The notes: generated by a model not told the origin, from the letters alone. A DNA stretch of 15,045 nt from Clostridium sp. CAG:253 (GCA_000436755.1 FR887325.1:118982-134026); one strand, 5' to 3'; positions 1-8,068 are shown, counted from the first letter of the stretch. Numbers and translations: made by a program.

Positions 1-888
1 ATGCCTGTTCATTCTCTTTAAAACACTGTCACTTCCGCTCTGCAAAGACAGGTGAAAATGAGGACATATTGATGATATTTCCGACAACCTTTTTGCAAAT
101 TCATCGGTTATTATTCTTGGTTCAAGCGAACCAAGCCTTATTCTCTCAATCCCTGTGACGCTGTTTATTGCCTCCAATGCTTCAAGTAACGGCTTTCCCT
201 CTTTTTCAAGAAAAGCACCTGACTTTTTGCCATCCACGCCATACGAGGACAGATGAATACCTGTAACAACAATCTCTTTGTATCCCTGTCTTGAAAGTTT
301 TTCAACTTCTGCGGTAATCTCATCAATTGATTTGCTTTTCAACGGTCCTCTCACATACGGAATTATACAATATGTACAAAACTGGTTGCACCCATCCTGT
401 ATCTTTATATATGCTCTTGTATGTTCTTCTTCAACGGCTGCCTCTGACATATGAATATGAGCTGTTTCTTCAAACACTGTTTCACTGCTGTTTTGCTGCT
501 GACTTTCCATATCCACGTCATCCATTTTTGTGTCATAGCTGCCGTTCTGAGATAATTTATTTAAAACAAGTTCTACAAGCTTTTCCTTGTCTTTATTGGA
601 GATAAATAAGTCTACACTGTCATCAACCTCGCCTTTAGCTTTTGCCGAATCGACATAACATCCGGCAGCGACAATGACAGCGTCAGGATTTATGCGCTTC
701 GCACGATGAAGCATTTTTCTTGACTTCCTGTCGGCAATGTTAGTTACAGTACATGTGTTTATGATATATGCATCCGCCTTTTCCTCAAACGCAACAACCA
801 TATGACCCTTTTTTTCAAAATTTATCTTCATCTTCTCAGTCTCATAAGAATTAACCTTACAGCCTAATGTCAAAAAAGCAACTCGCAC
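1..888 (-). CDS. mtaB: MtaB: tRNA t6A37 methylthiotransferase, 3' end outside window
   Basis: Radical SAM enzyme that adds a methylthio group to N6-threonylcarbamoyladenosine at position 37 of tRNAs reading ANN codons. The visible 296 codons begin at GTG (888), six bases after an exact AGGAGG (895-900); no better in-frame start exists, and the frame runs off the left edge, so roughly the last third of a ~430-450 residue protein is missing. The N-terminal UPF0004 domain starts VRVAFLTLGCKVNSYE and has three cysteines for the auxiliary [4Fe-4S] cluster (C10, C46, C77). The radical SAM cluster motif CNQFCTYC is at C167, C171 and C174, followed by VTGIHLSSYG, LGSLEP and LSLQSGSDSVLKRMNR. The LGCKVN and GIHLSSYG signatures point to MtaB rather than MiaB or RimO. 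An acidic Q/S/N-rich linker at about residues 113-158 joins the two domains and looks poorly conserved. It follows rsmE, the desulfurase and thiI on the same strand but has its own promoter. Identification is firm; the C-terminal TRAM domain cannot be seen. Confidence 0.93.
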   Translation of the reverse strand, partial: MRVAFLTLGCKVNSYETEKMKINFEKKGHMVVAFEEKADAYIINTCTVTNIADRKSRKMLHRAKRINPDAVIVAAGCYVDSAKAKGEVDDSVDLFISNKDKEKLVELVLNKLSQNGSYDTKMDDVDMESQQQNSSETVFEETAHIHMSEAAVEEEHTRAYIKIQDGCNQFCTYCIIPYVRGPLKSKSIDEITAEVEKLSRQGYKEIVVTGIHLSSYGVDGKKSGAFLEKEGKPLLEALEAINSVTGIERIRLGSLEPRIITDEFAKRLSEISSICPHFHLSLQSGSDSVLKRMNRH

Positions 889-924
889 TTTTTTCCTCCT
901 TGTTATTATTTAATAAAATTTTAC

Positions 925-953
925 ATCGTATCAATTTTTAAAATTTATGCCAA
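925..953 (-). promoter_or_regulatory. Probable promoter of mtaB
   Basis: On the minus strand TTGGCA (948-953) and TACGAT (925-930) are separated by exactly 17 bases. They match sigma-A consensus at 5/6 and 4/6 positions and lie about 37 bases upstream of the GTG start, leaving a short leader with the AGGAGG site. The region is very AT-rich, so a chance match is possible. Confidence 0.5.
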
Positions 954-1070
954 AAAAACACCTCCGATTTTTGTTACATATTACAAAACATTTTAATAAT
1001 TTATCAATTATTTGCAATCTGATAGTAACTATATACACACTTACGCCATTTTTTTTGGCAACATTGTATA

Positions 1071-1099
1071 TTGACTTTTCATCATTCAATGTCTAGTAT
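1071..1099 (+). promoter_or_regulatory. Sigma-A-type promoter of the HPr-like gene
   Basis: TTGACT (1071-1076) and TAGTAT (1094-1099) are separated by exactly 17 bases and lie about 35 bases before the ATG at 1134. Each hexamer has five of six consensus bases. Transcription would start near 1106, giving a short leader that holds the AAGGGAGG ribosome binding site (1118-1125). Confidence 0.72.
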
Positions 1100-1133
1100 T
1101 ATATGTGAACAAAATATAAGGGAGGTAGTTAGT

Positions 1134-1367
1134 ATGAAAACCGTAAAGATTTCTTTAAACTCTATCGACAAAGTAAAGGCATTTGTAAATGATGTAACTA
1201 AATTCAATACAGATTTTGATTTAGTTTCAGGAAGATATGTTATTGATGCAAAATCCATCATGGGAATTTTCAGTCTTGACCTTTCAAAGGCAATTGACTT
1301 AAACATTCATGATGATGACAACATGGATGATATCCTCAAAACATTAGCACCTTACATCGTTGAGTAA
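1134..1367 (+). CDS. HPr-like phosphocarrier-fold protein lacking the active-site His
   Basis: A 77-residue protein with the size and pattern of HPr, the phosphocarrier of the PTS sugar uptake system. The middle reads KFNTDFDLVSGRYVIDAKSIMGIFSL, matching the HPr segment around regulatory Ser46 (S41 here, in the KSIMG motif). The N-terminal GxHARPA loop that carries phosphorylated His15 is replaced by SLNSIDKVKAF, so it cannot accept phosphate from enzyme I in the normal way. The start is the ATG at 1134, eight bases after AAGGGAGG; a longer frame opens at 1071 but lies on top of the promoter. It is a single-gene unit with its own promoter and terminator, set between minus-strand modification genes. 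A regulatory role through the conserved serine is possible, but that is inference. No PTS gene is nearby. Confidence 0.85.
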   Translation: MKTVKISLNSIDKVKAFVNDVTKFNTDFDLVSGRYVIDAKSIMGIFSLDLSKAIDLNIHDDDNMDDILKTLAPYIVE

Positions 1368-1447
1368 AAGAGTGTGTCAGTTTGGACACAACAGTTTATA
1401 CTAAACACCGGGAAGGCTGTGCCTTCTCAAATTTTAAATGCAATTTC

Positions 1448-1488
1448 AGAGAACACCATAGACATATCTTAAGGTGTTCTCTTTTTTT
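1448..1488 (+). terminator. Rho-independent terminator after the HPr-like gene
   Basis: A ten-pair stem, AGAGAACACC (1448-1457) with GGTGTTCTCT (1473-1482), has a 15-base loop and is followed by a run of seven T (1482-1488). It ends the plus-strand HPr-like transcript before the convergent thiI gene. Two smaller hairpins precede it: TGTGTC/GACACA at 1373-1390 and GAAGGC/GCCTTC at 1412-1426. Confidence 0.88.
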
Positions 1489-1539
1489 ACGTTTAAACTT
1501 CTTAAAGCATTTTTTACTTTATTATTTTCTGATGCCGGT

Positions 1540-1557
1540 GTCAAAATATATTTTGAC
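1540..1557. repeat. 18-bp perfect palindrome after thiI
   Basis: The sequence GTCAAAATATATTTTGAC is its own reverse complement and lies seven bases beyond the thiI stop. As RNA it would form a seven-pair stem with a TATA loop, but no T-run follows on either strand, so it is not a standard terminator. It could be a protein-binding site or a processing/decay hairpin. Its role is unknown. Confidence 0.6.
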
Positions 1558-1564
1558 CCTTGCA

Positions 1565-2746
1565 TTATTTTCCTATCTCTATTATCTCAATAGTATCAAG
1601 AGCCTCTTTTACCATCTCGTCAATCTTTTCCGTAAGATTTTCTTCTGACTTGTTGATTGCTTTAAGATTTGGTTTTGTGACAGGATGTTTTGCCACGAAA
1701 ATTGTACAGCAGTCCTCATATGGCTGTATTGATGTCTCATATGTTCCAATTTTTTCAGAAATATCGACTATATCCTGCTTATCAAATGCAATAAGCGGTC
1801 TGTAGACAGGTATATCACATACTTCATTTGTAGCTGCAAGGCTCTGCATAGTCTGGCTTGCTACCTGACCTATACTCTCTCCCGTGACAAGACCGAGACA
1901 GCCATTCTCTTTTGCAAGATGCTGTGCTATTCTCATCATGTATCTTCTCATAATGATAGTCAATTCTTCATGAGGGCACTGTTCGTAAATATACATCTGA
2001 ATATCTGTAAAATTGACAACATGAAGTCTTATCTTTCCTGTATATTTTGAAACAAACTTTGCAAGGTCAACAACCTTTTGTTTTGCTCTCTCACTTGTGT
2101 ATGGCGGTGCATGGAAATAAACCGCATCTATCCAGACACCTCTCTTAGAAATCATATAACCTGCAACTGGACTGTCGATTCCACCTGACAAAAGAAGCAT
2201 TGCCTTTCCTGCTGTTCCAAGCGGCATACCGCCTATACCCTTATAAACCTTTGAGTATACATATGCTTTTTCTCTTATCTCTACCCATATATATACGTCA
2301 GGATTATGCACATCTACTGAAAGTTCAGGAAATCTTTCAAGAAGATATCCGCCCATCTCCACACATACTTCCGGTGATGTATAAGGATAATGCTTATCGC
2401 TTCTCTTTGATTTTACCTTAAAAGAAAAATCACATTTGGCATACTGCTTTTCTACAAAGTCACCTACTGCTTTTGTTACATTGTCCCAACTCTTATCTTC
2501 AATCACTTCCACCGGACTGATTCCAGCAAGACCAAATACTCTCTGTAACGTCTCAATCACTTCATCAAAGTCAAAGTCTCCGTCAGCCTGAACAAATACT
2601 CTTCCTGATTCTTTCTCAACAGTAAACTCACCGTCAATCTCAGAAAGTCTTAATCTTATCTGATTGCATAACGCATCTTCAAACTTATAACGGTTCTTTC
2701 CCTTAACCCCTATTTCTGCGTATTTTAATAAAAATCCCTGCGCCAT
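1565..2746 (-). CDS. thiI: ThiI: tRNA 4-thiouridine (s4U8) sulfurtransferase
   Basis: Adenylates U8 of tRNA and replaces its oxygen with sulfur taken as persulfide from a cysteine desulfurase; in many bacteria it also serves thiazole synthesis for thiamine. The 393-residue protein has an N-terminal ferredoxin-like part (LLKYAEIGVKGKNR), a THUMP domain to about residue 165, and an ATP pyrophosphatase domain with PP-loop SGGIDS at 187-192. Family motifs TGESIGQVASQT (288-299) and the DCC followed by KHPVTKP near 345-358 are present. There is no C-terminal rhodanese domain, as in Bacillus-type ThiI, so sulfur should come directly from the desulfurase encoded just upstream (gap about 100 bases). 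The start is ATG 2746: the ATG at 2758 overlaps the GGAGG site (2752-2756) that serves 2746 and has no site of its own. Confidence 0.95.
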   Translation of the reverse strand: MAQGFLLKYAEIGVKGKNRYKFEDALCNQIRLRLSEIDGEFTVEKESGRVFVQADGDFDFDEVIETLQRVFGLAGISPVEVIEDKSWDNVTKAVGDFVEKQYAKCDFSFKVKSKRSDKHYPYTSPEVCVEMGGYLLERFPELSVDVHNPDVYIWVEIREKAYVYSKVYKGIGGMPLGTAGKAMLLLSGGIDSPVAGYMISKRGVWIDAVYFHAPPYTSERAKQKVVDLAKFVSKYTGKIRLHVVNFTDIQMYIYEQCPHEELTIIMRRYMMRIAQHLAKENGCLGLVTGESIGQVASQTMQSLAATNEVCDIPVYRPLIAFDKQDIVDISEKIGTYETSIQPYEDCCTIFVAKHPVTKPNLKAINKSEENLTEKIDEMVKEALDTIEIIEIGK

Positions 2747-2847
2747 TTTTTCCTCCATTTTTTATTTTATCAGGTATTTATTCCGACAGCCTGCCGCACC
2801 TTATGTGTGCATAGCAACCCATTTTTGATTATTACCTGTGTTGTTTA

Positions 2848-4041
2848 TTATTGTTTTGTAAAACGTTTCAATATCGGAAGCTGCTTCATCAATACTTCCA
2901 ATGCATACTCTATCTGCTCTTTTGTCGTCTCAACAGAAAAACTGAATCTGATTGTCGAGTCAAGAAGTTCATCACTGACACCTATTGCTTTTAATGTTCC
3001 GCTAAGGTCAGGATGATTTGAAGAACATGCTGAACCCGATGAGACATAAACACCTTTTGAAGCAAGTGCATGAAGTAAAACCTCACTCTTTATTCCATAA
3101 AATGACGCACTAACTATATGTGGTGCCGTGTCTTTTATATCAATTCCATCTATGCCATTTATTACAACTCCACACGAACCGTCAGCACATTTATTCTGAT
3201 TTCCTATATCATACAAACCATCAATAAGCATCTGCTTCAATTCATAAAGTTTCTCTATTTTTTCATTCTGATTATCATATATCATCTTTGCGGCAAGTCC
3301 TAATCCTGCTATCGCAGGAACATTTTCAGTTCCCGAACGCATGCCTTTTTGCTGTCCACCACCGAAAATTATAGGTCTTATTTTTGTATTTTCTTTTATA
3401 TATATATATCCACTTCCCTTAGGTCCGTGTATCTTGTGACCGCTTACCGACATAAGATCAATACCTAACTTCTTTGGTACTATTTTATATTTGCCATATG
3501 CCTGAATCGCATCCACATGAAATATTATATTTTTATTTTTACTCTTGATTAGCTCAGATATTTTTTTAATATCTTCTACCGCACCAATCTCATTATTGAC
3601 AAACATAACAGAAACAATAACAGTATCATCTCTTATTGACTCTTCAAGTTCTTTCATGTCAACATGACCAAGCTTGTCAACTTTCAGATAAGTCACTTCA
3701 TAACCCATCTCTTCAAGAAAAGCCAGCGGTTCATGTACAGATGCATGCTCTATTCTTGTAGTAATAATGTGTTTTCCGGCTCTTCTGTTTGCTAACACCG
3801 TACCGATAAGCGCCATATTATTTGATTCTGTTCCGCCGGACGTAAATATAATTTCCTTAGGCTGGCATTTAAGTGTTGACGCAATATTTTCTTTCGCCTC
3901 ATTTATATAATTTTCCGCCTGCATTCCTTTTGTATGCTTTGATGACGGATTTCCAAAATCAATCATCATAACCTTTTCAACTTCCCTGCATACTTCATCA
4001 AATGCCTGTGTCGTAGCGGCATTATCAAGATAAGCCTCCAT
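2848..4041 (-). CDS. IscS/NifS-family cysteine desulfurase
   Basis: PLP enzyme that takes sulfur from cysteine, leaving alanine, and holds it as a persulfide for transfer to ThiI or Fe-S scaffolds. The 397 residues show the complete fold-type-I pattern: MEAYLDNAATT at the N-terminus, TSGGTESNN (67-75) and His99 in RIEHAS for the cofactor, Asp177 in HVDAIQAYGK, the Schiff-base lysine K203 in SGHKIHGPKG, and the flexible active-site loop SSGSACSS with C339. Length fits the family. The start is supported by GGAGG seven bases upstream. It sits directly before thiI and after rsmE on the same strand, so its first client is probably ThiI, as with the Bacillus NifZ-ThiI pair; this partner assignment is inference. 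No IscU, SufU or NifU scaffold gene is next to it. Confidence 0.94.
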   Translation of the reverse strand: MEAYLDNAATTQAFDEVCREVEKVMMIDFGNPSSKHTKGMQAENYINEAKENIASTLKCQPKEIIFTSGGTESNNMALIGTVLANRRAGKHIITTRIEHASVHEPLAFLEEMGYEVTYLKVDKLGHVDMKELEESIRDDTVIVSVMFVNNEIGAVEDIKKISELIKSKNKNIIFHVDAIQAYGKYKIVPKKLGIDLMSVSGHKIHGPKGSGYIYIKENTKIRPIIFGGGQQKGMRSGTENVPAIAGLGLAAKMIYDNQNEKIEKLYELKQMLIDGLYDIGNQNKCADGSCGVVINGIDGIDIKDTAPHIVSASFYGIKSEVLLHALASKGVYVSSGSACSSNHPDLSGTLKAIGVSDELLDSTIRFSFSVETTKEQIEYALEVLMKQLPILKRFTKQ

Positions 4042-4075
4042 TTGTATTCCTCCGTACTTTAAATATCTCTAAATC

Positions 4076-4813
4076 TTAATCCTGCATCTCAAACATCATA
4101 ATCGAAACAATTGCCATTCCTGCCGTCTCTGTCCTAAGAATTCTCTTTCCAAGTGATATTGGCTTTATCCCATTAGATATAGCTTCTTCAACTTCTTCTT
4201 TTTCAAAACCGCCCTCCGGTCCTATAAATATTCCAACTGATTTTTTCGTGCAGCTTTCTTTTACTATTTTTCTCGACTCTTCAATTCCGTCCTGTAACTC
4301 ATATGGTATCATATTGTACTCTAAGCTGCCCGCAATGTCAAATGCCTCTTTAATACTTACAGGATTTGCCACTTTAGGAATAATCCCTCTGCCGCTTTGT
4401 TTTGCGGCTGCCTCAGCTATAGCCTGCCACCTCTTTGCCTTTTTGTCACTCTTCTTGTCGTCCAACTTCACAACACATCTTTTCATAGCAACAGGAACAA
4501 TTTCGGACACGCCTAATTCCACAGCTTTCTGTATGATAAATTCCATCTTATCTTTTTTGGGAATTCCCTGAAAAAGCACAATCTTACACGGAAGTTCTGT
4601 ATCTGAGTCCTGCACTTTTTCAACATCGAGCAAAATCTGCTCAGAAGATAAAGTATTTATTCTTGAAATGTAATCTGTTCCTTCTTTGTCACAGGCAATT
4701 ATCCAATCACCCTTTTCCAGTCTTAAAACATTTTTTATATGATTTACATCCGTTCCATCTATATAAATTTTATCAGCCGCAATCTGCTCCTTAGATACAT
4801 AAAAACGATACAT
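4076..4813 (-). CDS. rsmE: RsmE: 16S rRNA (uracil1498-N3) methyltransferase
   Basis: SAM-dependent SPOUT methyltransferase that methylates N3 of U1498 in the decoding region of 16S rRNA, acting on the assembled 30S subunit. The 245-residue protein starts MYRFYVSKEQ, with an N-terminal PUA-like RNA-binding part (HIKNVLRLEKGD) to about residue 70. The knotted catalytic part carries IQKAVELGVSEIVPV (94-108), EAAAKQSGR (134-142), FIGPEGGF (196-203) and LGKRILRTETAG (221-232), all RsmE signatures. The frame is open upstream to 4909, but those 32 residues are not family-like. A GAGAGG site seven bases before ATG 4813 and the usual family length fix the start. The stop is 34 bases before the desulfurase ATG, so the two are probably co-transcribed. 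The prmA gene that often precedes rsmE is absent here. Confidence 0.95.
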   Translation of the reverse strand: MYRFYVSKEQIAADKIYIDGTDVNHIKNVLRLEKGDWIIACDKEGTDYISRINTLSSEQILLDVEKVQDSDTELPCKIVLFQGIPKKDKMEFIIQKAVELGVSEIVPVAMKRCVVKLDDKKSDKKAKRWQAIAEAAAKQSGRGIIPKVANPVSIKEAFDIAGSLEYNMIPYELQDGIEESRKIVKESCTKKSVGIFIGPEGGFEKEEVEEAISNGIKPISLGKRILRTETAGMAIVSIMMFEMQD

Positions 4814-5001
4814 ATTTTTTCCTCTCATCTTTAATTTTTCCGACCAGCCATAAACAAATACAAATAAAGTAAATTTATTTTCTGCCACATAAAGATACAG
4901 GCATGTCAAAGATTACAATGAGTATCCCAAATACCCTGTCTGCTTATCCATACACGCCTGTATTTTTATTTAAGTCTGATTAATTGTAATTCAAGTTGAT
5001 A

Positions 5002-5748
5002 CTATATAAGTCCCTCAAACCAACTGTTTGTGTTCGCAAATGTCGTATATGCACCGCTATAGGTGTATGAAGCTGCATGATTATTGTTAAATACAGCACT
5101 GTTTGCAATACCATAACTCTCATTTGCCTTTGATGATATTGTATCACTCAAAGAACCTACACCTGTAAATAAAGTCTTTAAAACATTAACATCTGTTTTC
5201 TTCAAAGTATCTTCATCAAGTGAAAGTTTATTATCTTTTCCGATGCTGATACCACTCTTTGAAAGCAGAACCGAATTCGCATTTGTGTTATTGACAATAC
5301 TCACACTTCTTCTTAAAAGACTTGTCGAATCAGCATTTCCACTCGCATCAATATAATTATTATAGGCATCAACAAAATTTTTAACCGCACTTGTAATGGC
5401 ATCTCTGTCATAGTCACTTTTTCCGTCTTTGTCTGTCTTTTTCTCATATAATGAAGTCTCTGACAACTTAGATAAAGATTGTTTTAATTTAACTGCAGTT
5501 GTCTTTATATCCACTAAATTTGCGGTTGAACCTGAAGTTGAAGTCCCATTGCTCTTATTATCTGTTTTTTGCGAAGCATAATATGCAGTTAAAAGCTTCT
5601 TGTAACTGCCTGATTTAATCATTGAATAGTCGCCAAGCAAAGTGCTTGTCTCACCAAAAATTGATGACACCGAATTATTTGAGTTTTTACTGCTGCTATC
5701 CGCAAAAAACATACTGTTTGCACCACTTATTGAAAAAACTGATGGCAT
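5002..5748 (-). CDS. Hypothetical protein with FliD C-terminus-like features
   Basis: A 248-residue, Ser/Thr/Asn-rich protein with no cysteine, signal peptide or membrane segment. Residues 115-210 recall the C-terminal helical part of the flagellar cap FliD: an AVKNFVDAYNNYID helix, then LLRRSVSIV, SGISIGKDNKLSLDEDTLKK, and a VLKTLFTGVGSLSDTISSKANE stretch. The extreme C-terminus (ASYTYSGAYTTFANTNSWFEGLI) is aromatic and Ser-rich, again like flagellar axial proteins. The N-terminal FliD domains are missing, and no flagellar gene is nearby, so export or cap function cannot be claimed. The ATG at 5748 lies ten bases after AAAGGAG (5759-5765); the in-frame GTG at 5757 is only one base from that site and is unlikely to be used. 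It appears to be a single-gene unit between rsmE and ygiQ. The link to FliD is moderate inference; it could be an unrelated surface or filament protein. Confidence 0.75.
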   Translation of the reverse strand: MPSVFSISGANSMFFADSSSKNSNNSVSSIFGETSTLLGDYSMIKSGSYKKLLTAYYASQKTDNKSNGTSTSGSTANLVDIKTTAVKLKQSLSKLSETSLYEKKTDKDGKSDYDRDAITSAVKNFVDAYNNYIDASGNADSTSLLRRSVSIVNNTNANSVLLSKSGISIGKDNKLSLDEDTLKKTDVNVLKTLFTGVGSLSDTISSKANESYGIANSAVFNNNHAASYTYSGAYTTFANTNSWFEGLI

Positions 5749-5806
5749 AACAATCACACTCCTTTATCATCATATGCTCATTTCCGGTACATCGTAAATT
5801 ACATCT

Positions 5807-5825
5807 TTGATATATTGATTATCAA
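5807..5825. promoter_or_regulatory. Possible operator: TTGATA/TATCAA inverted repeat
   Basis: TTGATA (5807-5812) and TATCAA (5820-5825) are inverted copies seven bases apart, about 60 bases upstream of the FliD-like gene. On the minus strand TTGATA also precedes TGTAAT at 16 bases, a possible weak promoter. Both patterns are cheap in such AT-rich DNA. Confidence 0.3.
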
Positions 5826-5834
5826 TTATTCATT

Positions 5835-5890
5835 GTACAAATACATCGTTTTTCAAATATCCTTTCTATAAACAAGGATGTTATTTGTAC
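5835..5890. repeat. Imperfect inverted repeat with nested hairpin downstream of ygiQ
   Basis: GTACAAATACATC (5835-5847) is the inverse of GATGTTATTTGTAC (5877-5890) except for one extra base. Inside it ATCCTT (5859-5864) pairs with AAGGAT (5874-5879), overlapping the outer arm by three bases. No T-run follows on either strand. It lies in the intergene after ygiQ and before the FliD-like gene and may be a processing, termination or operator structure. Confidence 0.45.
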
Positions 5891-5937
5891 GATATACCAC
5901 TTATCTATATTTTATATCGTCTGTTTTCTAATAAATT

Positions 5938-7995
5938 TTACCTTCTTTTTGATTTTGTACCATATCTTTTTTCAGATGTTACTTTTCTTTTTCCCGATGA
6001 CTTAACAGTTCCCCTGTTTTTTCTGTTTCCATTTGTGGTATTGTCATTTTTGTTTAATTTGCTAATACTTCCTTTACCGCTTTCACCGTTCTTTCTCTTT
6101 CCTGAATTCTTTCCTGAATTCTGCCCTGTCTTGGAACTTTTACCATTTTTAGCATTCTTCTTTTCCCATGCCTCCTCACGCCACTTTTCTTTTCTCGGTC
6201 TGATAAGACATTTTTCGTCAAAGCCTATAAGATCCTCTCTTCCTGCTTTTATAAGTGCCTCTTTTACAAGATCATAATTTTTAGGATTCTTATATTGTAT
6301 AAGTGCTCTCTGCATCGCTTTCTCATGCGGATTTACAGGTGTATACACCTTTTTCATTGTCCTTGGATCAACCCCTGTATAATACATACATGTTGAAATA
6401 GTTGACGGTGTCGGATAAAAATCCTGAACCTGTTCGGGCATGTAACCTAAATCCCTTAAATGAACGGCAAGTTCTACGGCTTCTTTAAGTGTTGAACCTG
6501 GATGTGATGACATTAGATACGGCACGACAAACTGTTTTTTACCAACCTTTCTGTTTATCCTGTCATACCTTGCCTTAAACGCTTCGTATACTGCATTTTC
6601 AGGTTTTCCCATATTTTTAAGGACTTCATCAGAAATATGTTCCGGTGCAACTCTCAACTGTCCGCTGATATGGTATTCACAAAGTTCTTTCAAAAATGTA
6701 TCATCACTGTCTGCCATTATATAATCAAATCTAAGACCTGAACGCACAAAAACTTTCTTTACTCCGTCAAGCTTCCTGAGCTTGCGCAAAAGTTTAAGAT
6801 AATCACTGTGGTCAACTTTGAGATTTGGACAGGGTTTTGGAAAAAGACATTGTCTGTTCATACATACCCCATGTTCAACCTGTTTGTCGCATGCTCTTCC
6901 TCTAAAATCTGCCGTCGGTCCGCCTACGTCATGTATATACCCTTTAAAATCCGTCTCTTTTATCATCTGTTTTGCTTCTGTAATTATTGATTCATGGCTC
7001 CTTGTCTGTAACACTCTGCCCTGATGAAACGTCAAAGCACAAAAGCTGCATCCTCCGAAACATCCTCTATTACTTGTAAGACTGAACTTTATCTCTGACA
7101 AAGCAGGTACTCCACCATCTTTTTCATACATAGGATGATATGCCCTCATATACGGAAGTGCATAGACATCATCCATCTCAATCTGTGTGAGCGGTCTTGC
7201 CGGCGGATTCTGCACTATATAAAGATAATCATTGTATTTTTCAACAAGTCTGCTGGCAGTAATTGAATCAGTGTTGCAATACTGAATATAAAAACTTTTT
7301 GCATATTCAAGTTTATCATTCTGCATTGTCTCATAGTCAGGAAGCATCTTTGCATCATACACACTGTCAAGATTTTTGGCTCTGTAAACCGTACCGTTTA
7401 CAAAAGTAATATCAGATATGTCAATTCCGCTCTCAAGCGCATCTGCTATCTCGACTACAGAAAGTTCACCCATTCCATATATACATATATCAGCCTGTGA
7501 ATCAACAAGTATCGAATGTTTTAATTTATCAGACCAATAATCATAGTGTGCAAGTCTTCTAAGACTTGCCTCTATCCCTCCAATGATAATCGGCACCCTT
7601 TTATAAACTTTTCTTATAAGATTACAATACACTATCGTGGCATAATCAGGTCTTTTTCCTATAACACCGCCCGGAGTGTACGCATCAGAACTTCTTCTTT
7701 TCTTTGACACAGTATAATGATTTACCATTGAATCCATATTTCCCGCTGAAACAAGAAAACCAAGTCTCGGCATACCAAATACCTGAATACTCTCCTCATC
7801 CTTCCAGTCCGGCTGAGCAATAAAACCTATTTTATATCCGTGTGCCTCCAATACCCTTGTAATGATTGCAGCACCAAAAGAAGAATGGTCGACATAAGCA
7901 TCACCGCATACATATACAAAATCGACCTGTTCCCAGCCACGCTTTATCATATCTTCCCTGCACACAGGCAAAAAGTCTTTTTTCTCGTAACTCAT
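5938..7995 (-). CDS. YgiQ-family radical SAM protein with basic tail
   Basis: A 685-residue member of the YgiQ (UPF0313) radical SAM family, whose substrate is unknown. The N-terminal part has the family blocks [48 protein letters not shown] and [13 protein letters not shown]. The radical SAM cluster motif CFGGCSFC is at C312, C316 and C319. C-terminal family blocks include [25 protein letters not shown] and [17 protein letters not shown]. About the last 85 residues form a low-complexity Lys/Ser/Gly/Asn tail ending [10 protein letters not shown], which may bind RNA or another polyanion; that is inference. ATG 7995 has TGAGG ten bases upstream (8006-8010) and gives the family's usual N-terminus. 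It is divergent from the HAD phosphatase gene. Family assignment is firm, function is not. Confidence 0.93.
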   Translation of the reverse strand: MSYEKKDFLPVCREDMIKRGWEQVDFVYVCGDAYVDHSSFGAAIITRVLEAHGYKIGFIAQPDWKDEESIQVFGMPRLGFLVSAGNMDSMVNHYTVSKKRRSSDAYTPGGVIGKRPDYATIVYCNLIRKVYKRVPIIIGGIEASLRRLAHYDYWSDKLKHSILVDSQADICIYGMGELSVVEIADALESGIDISDITFVNGTVYRAKNLDSVYDAKMLPDYETMQNDKLEYAKSFYIQYCNTDSITASRLVEKYNDYLYIVQNPPARPLTQIEMDDVYALPYMRAYHPMYEKDGGVPALSEIKFSLTSNRGCFGGCSFCALTFHQGRVLQTRSHESIITEAKQMIKETDFKGYIHDVGGPTADFRGRACDKQVEHGVCMNRQCLFPKPCPNLKVDHSDYLKLLRKLRKLDGVKKVFVRSGLRFDYIMADSDDTFLKELCEYHISGQLRVAPEHISDEVLKNMGKPENAVYEAFKARYDRINRKVGKKQFVVPYLMSSHPGSTLKEAVELAVHLRDLGYMPEQVQDFYPTPSTISTCMYYTGVDPRTMKKVYTPVNPHEKAMQRALIQYKNPKNYDLVKEALIKAGREDLIGFDEKCLIRPRKEKWREEAWEKKNAKNGKSSKTGQNSGKNSGKRKNGESGKGSISKLNKNDNTTNGNRKNRGTVKSSGKRKVTSEKRYGTKSKRR

Positions 7996-8028
7996 TTATA
8001 TAAAACCTCATTTCTAAAACCCAAAACC

Positions 8029-8059
8029 ATAATAACCAATTACGTTTTGTTGTTGTCAA
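8029..8059 (-). promoter_or_regulatory. Possible promoter of ygiQ
   Basis: On the minus strand a perfect TTGACA (8054-8059) precedes TATTAT (8029-8034) with a 19-base spacer, ending 33 bases before the ygiQ start. The -35 match is perfect; the spacer is longer than ideal, hence moderate confidence. Confidence 0.45.
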
Positions 8060-8068
8060 TAACTTTAT

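Noticed and set aside
327..605. Open frame of 92 codons on the plus strand inside mtaB
   Set aside because: It is antisense to a strongly conserved coding region, Leu/Phe/Cys-rich as expected of a shadow frame, and has no ribosome site.
1043..1058. GCCA-T8-GGC-type element upstream of the HPr-like promoter as a terminator or operator
   Set aside because: Only about four bases can pair and the rest is a T-run; too weak to claim.
2746..2758. Alternative upstream ATG for thiI (2758)
   Set aside because: It has no ribosome site of its own; the GGAGG next to it is correctly placed for the ATG at 2746, where the family's N-terminus begins.
4814..4909. 32-residue N-terminal extension of rsmE
   Set aside because: It is an open frame without ribosome site or family similarity; MYRFYV at 4813 has both.
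4950..4968. Small hairpin ATACA/TGTAT followed by T-rich sequence between rsmE and the FliD-like gene
   Set aside because: Only five pairs, and the T-run is on the plus strand while the neighbouring genes are transcribed from the minus strand.
5885..6277. Plus-strand frame of 130 codons rich in Leu, Phe and Pro, looking like a membrane protein
   Set aside because: It is the complement of the Lys/Ser/Gly-rich tail of YgiQ; its hydrophobicity is an artefact of reading lysine codons backwards.
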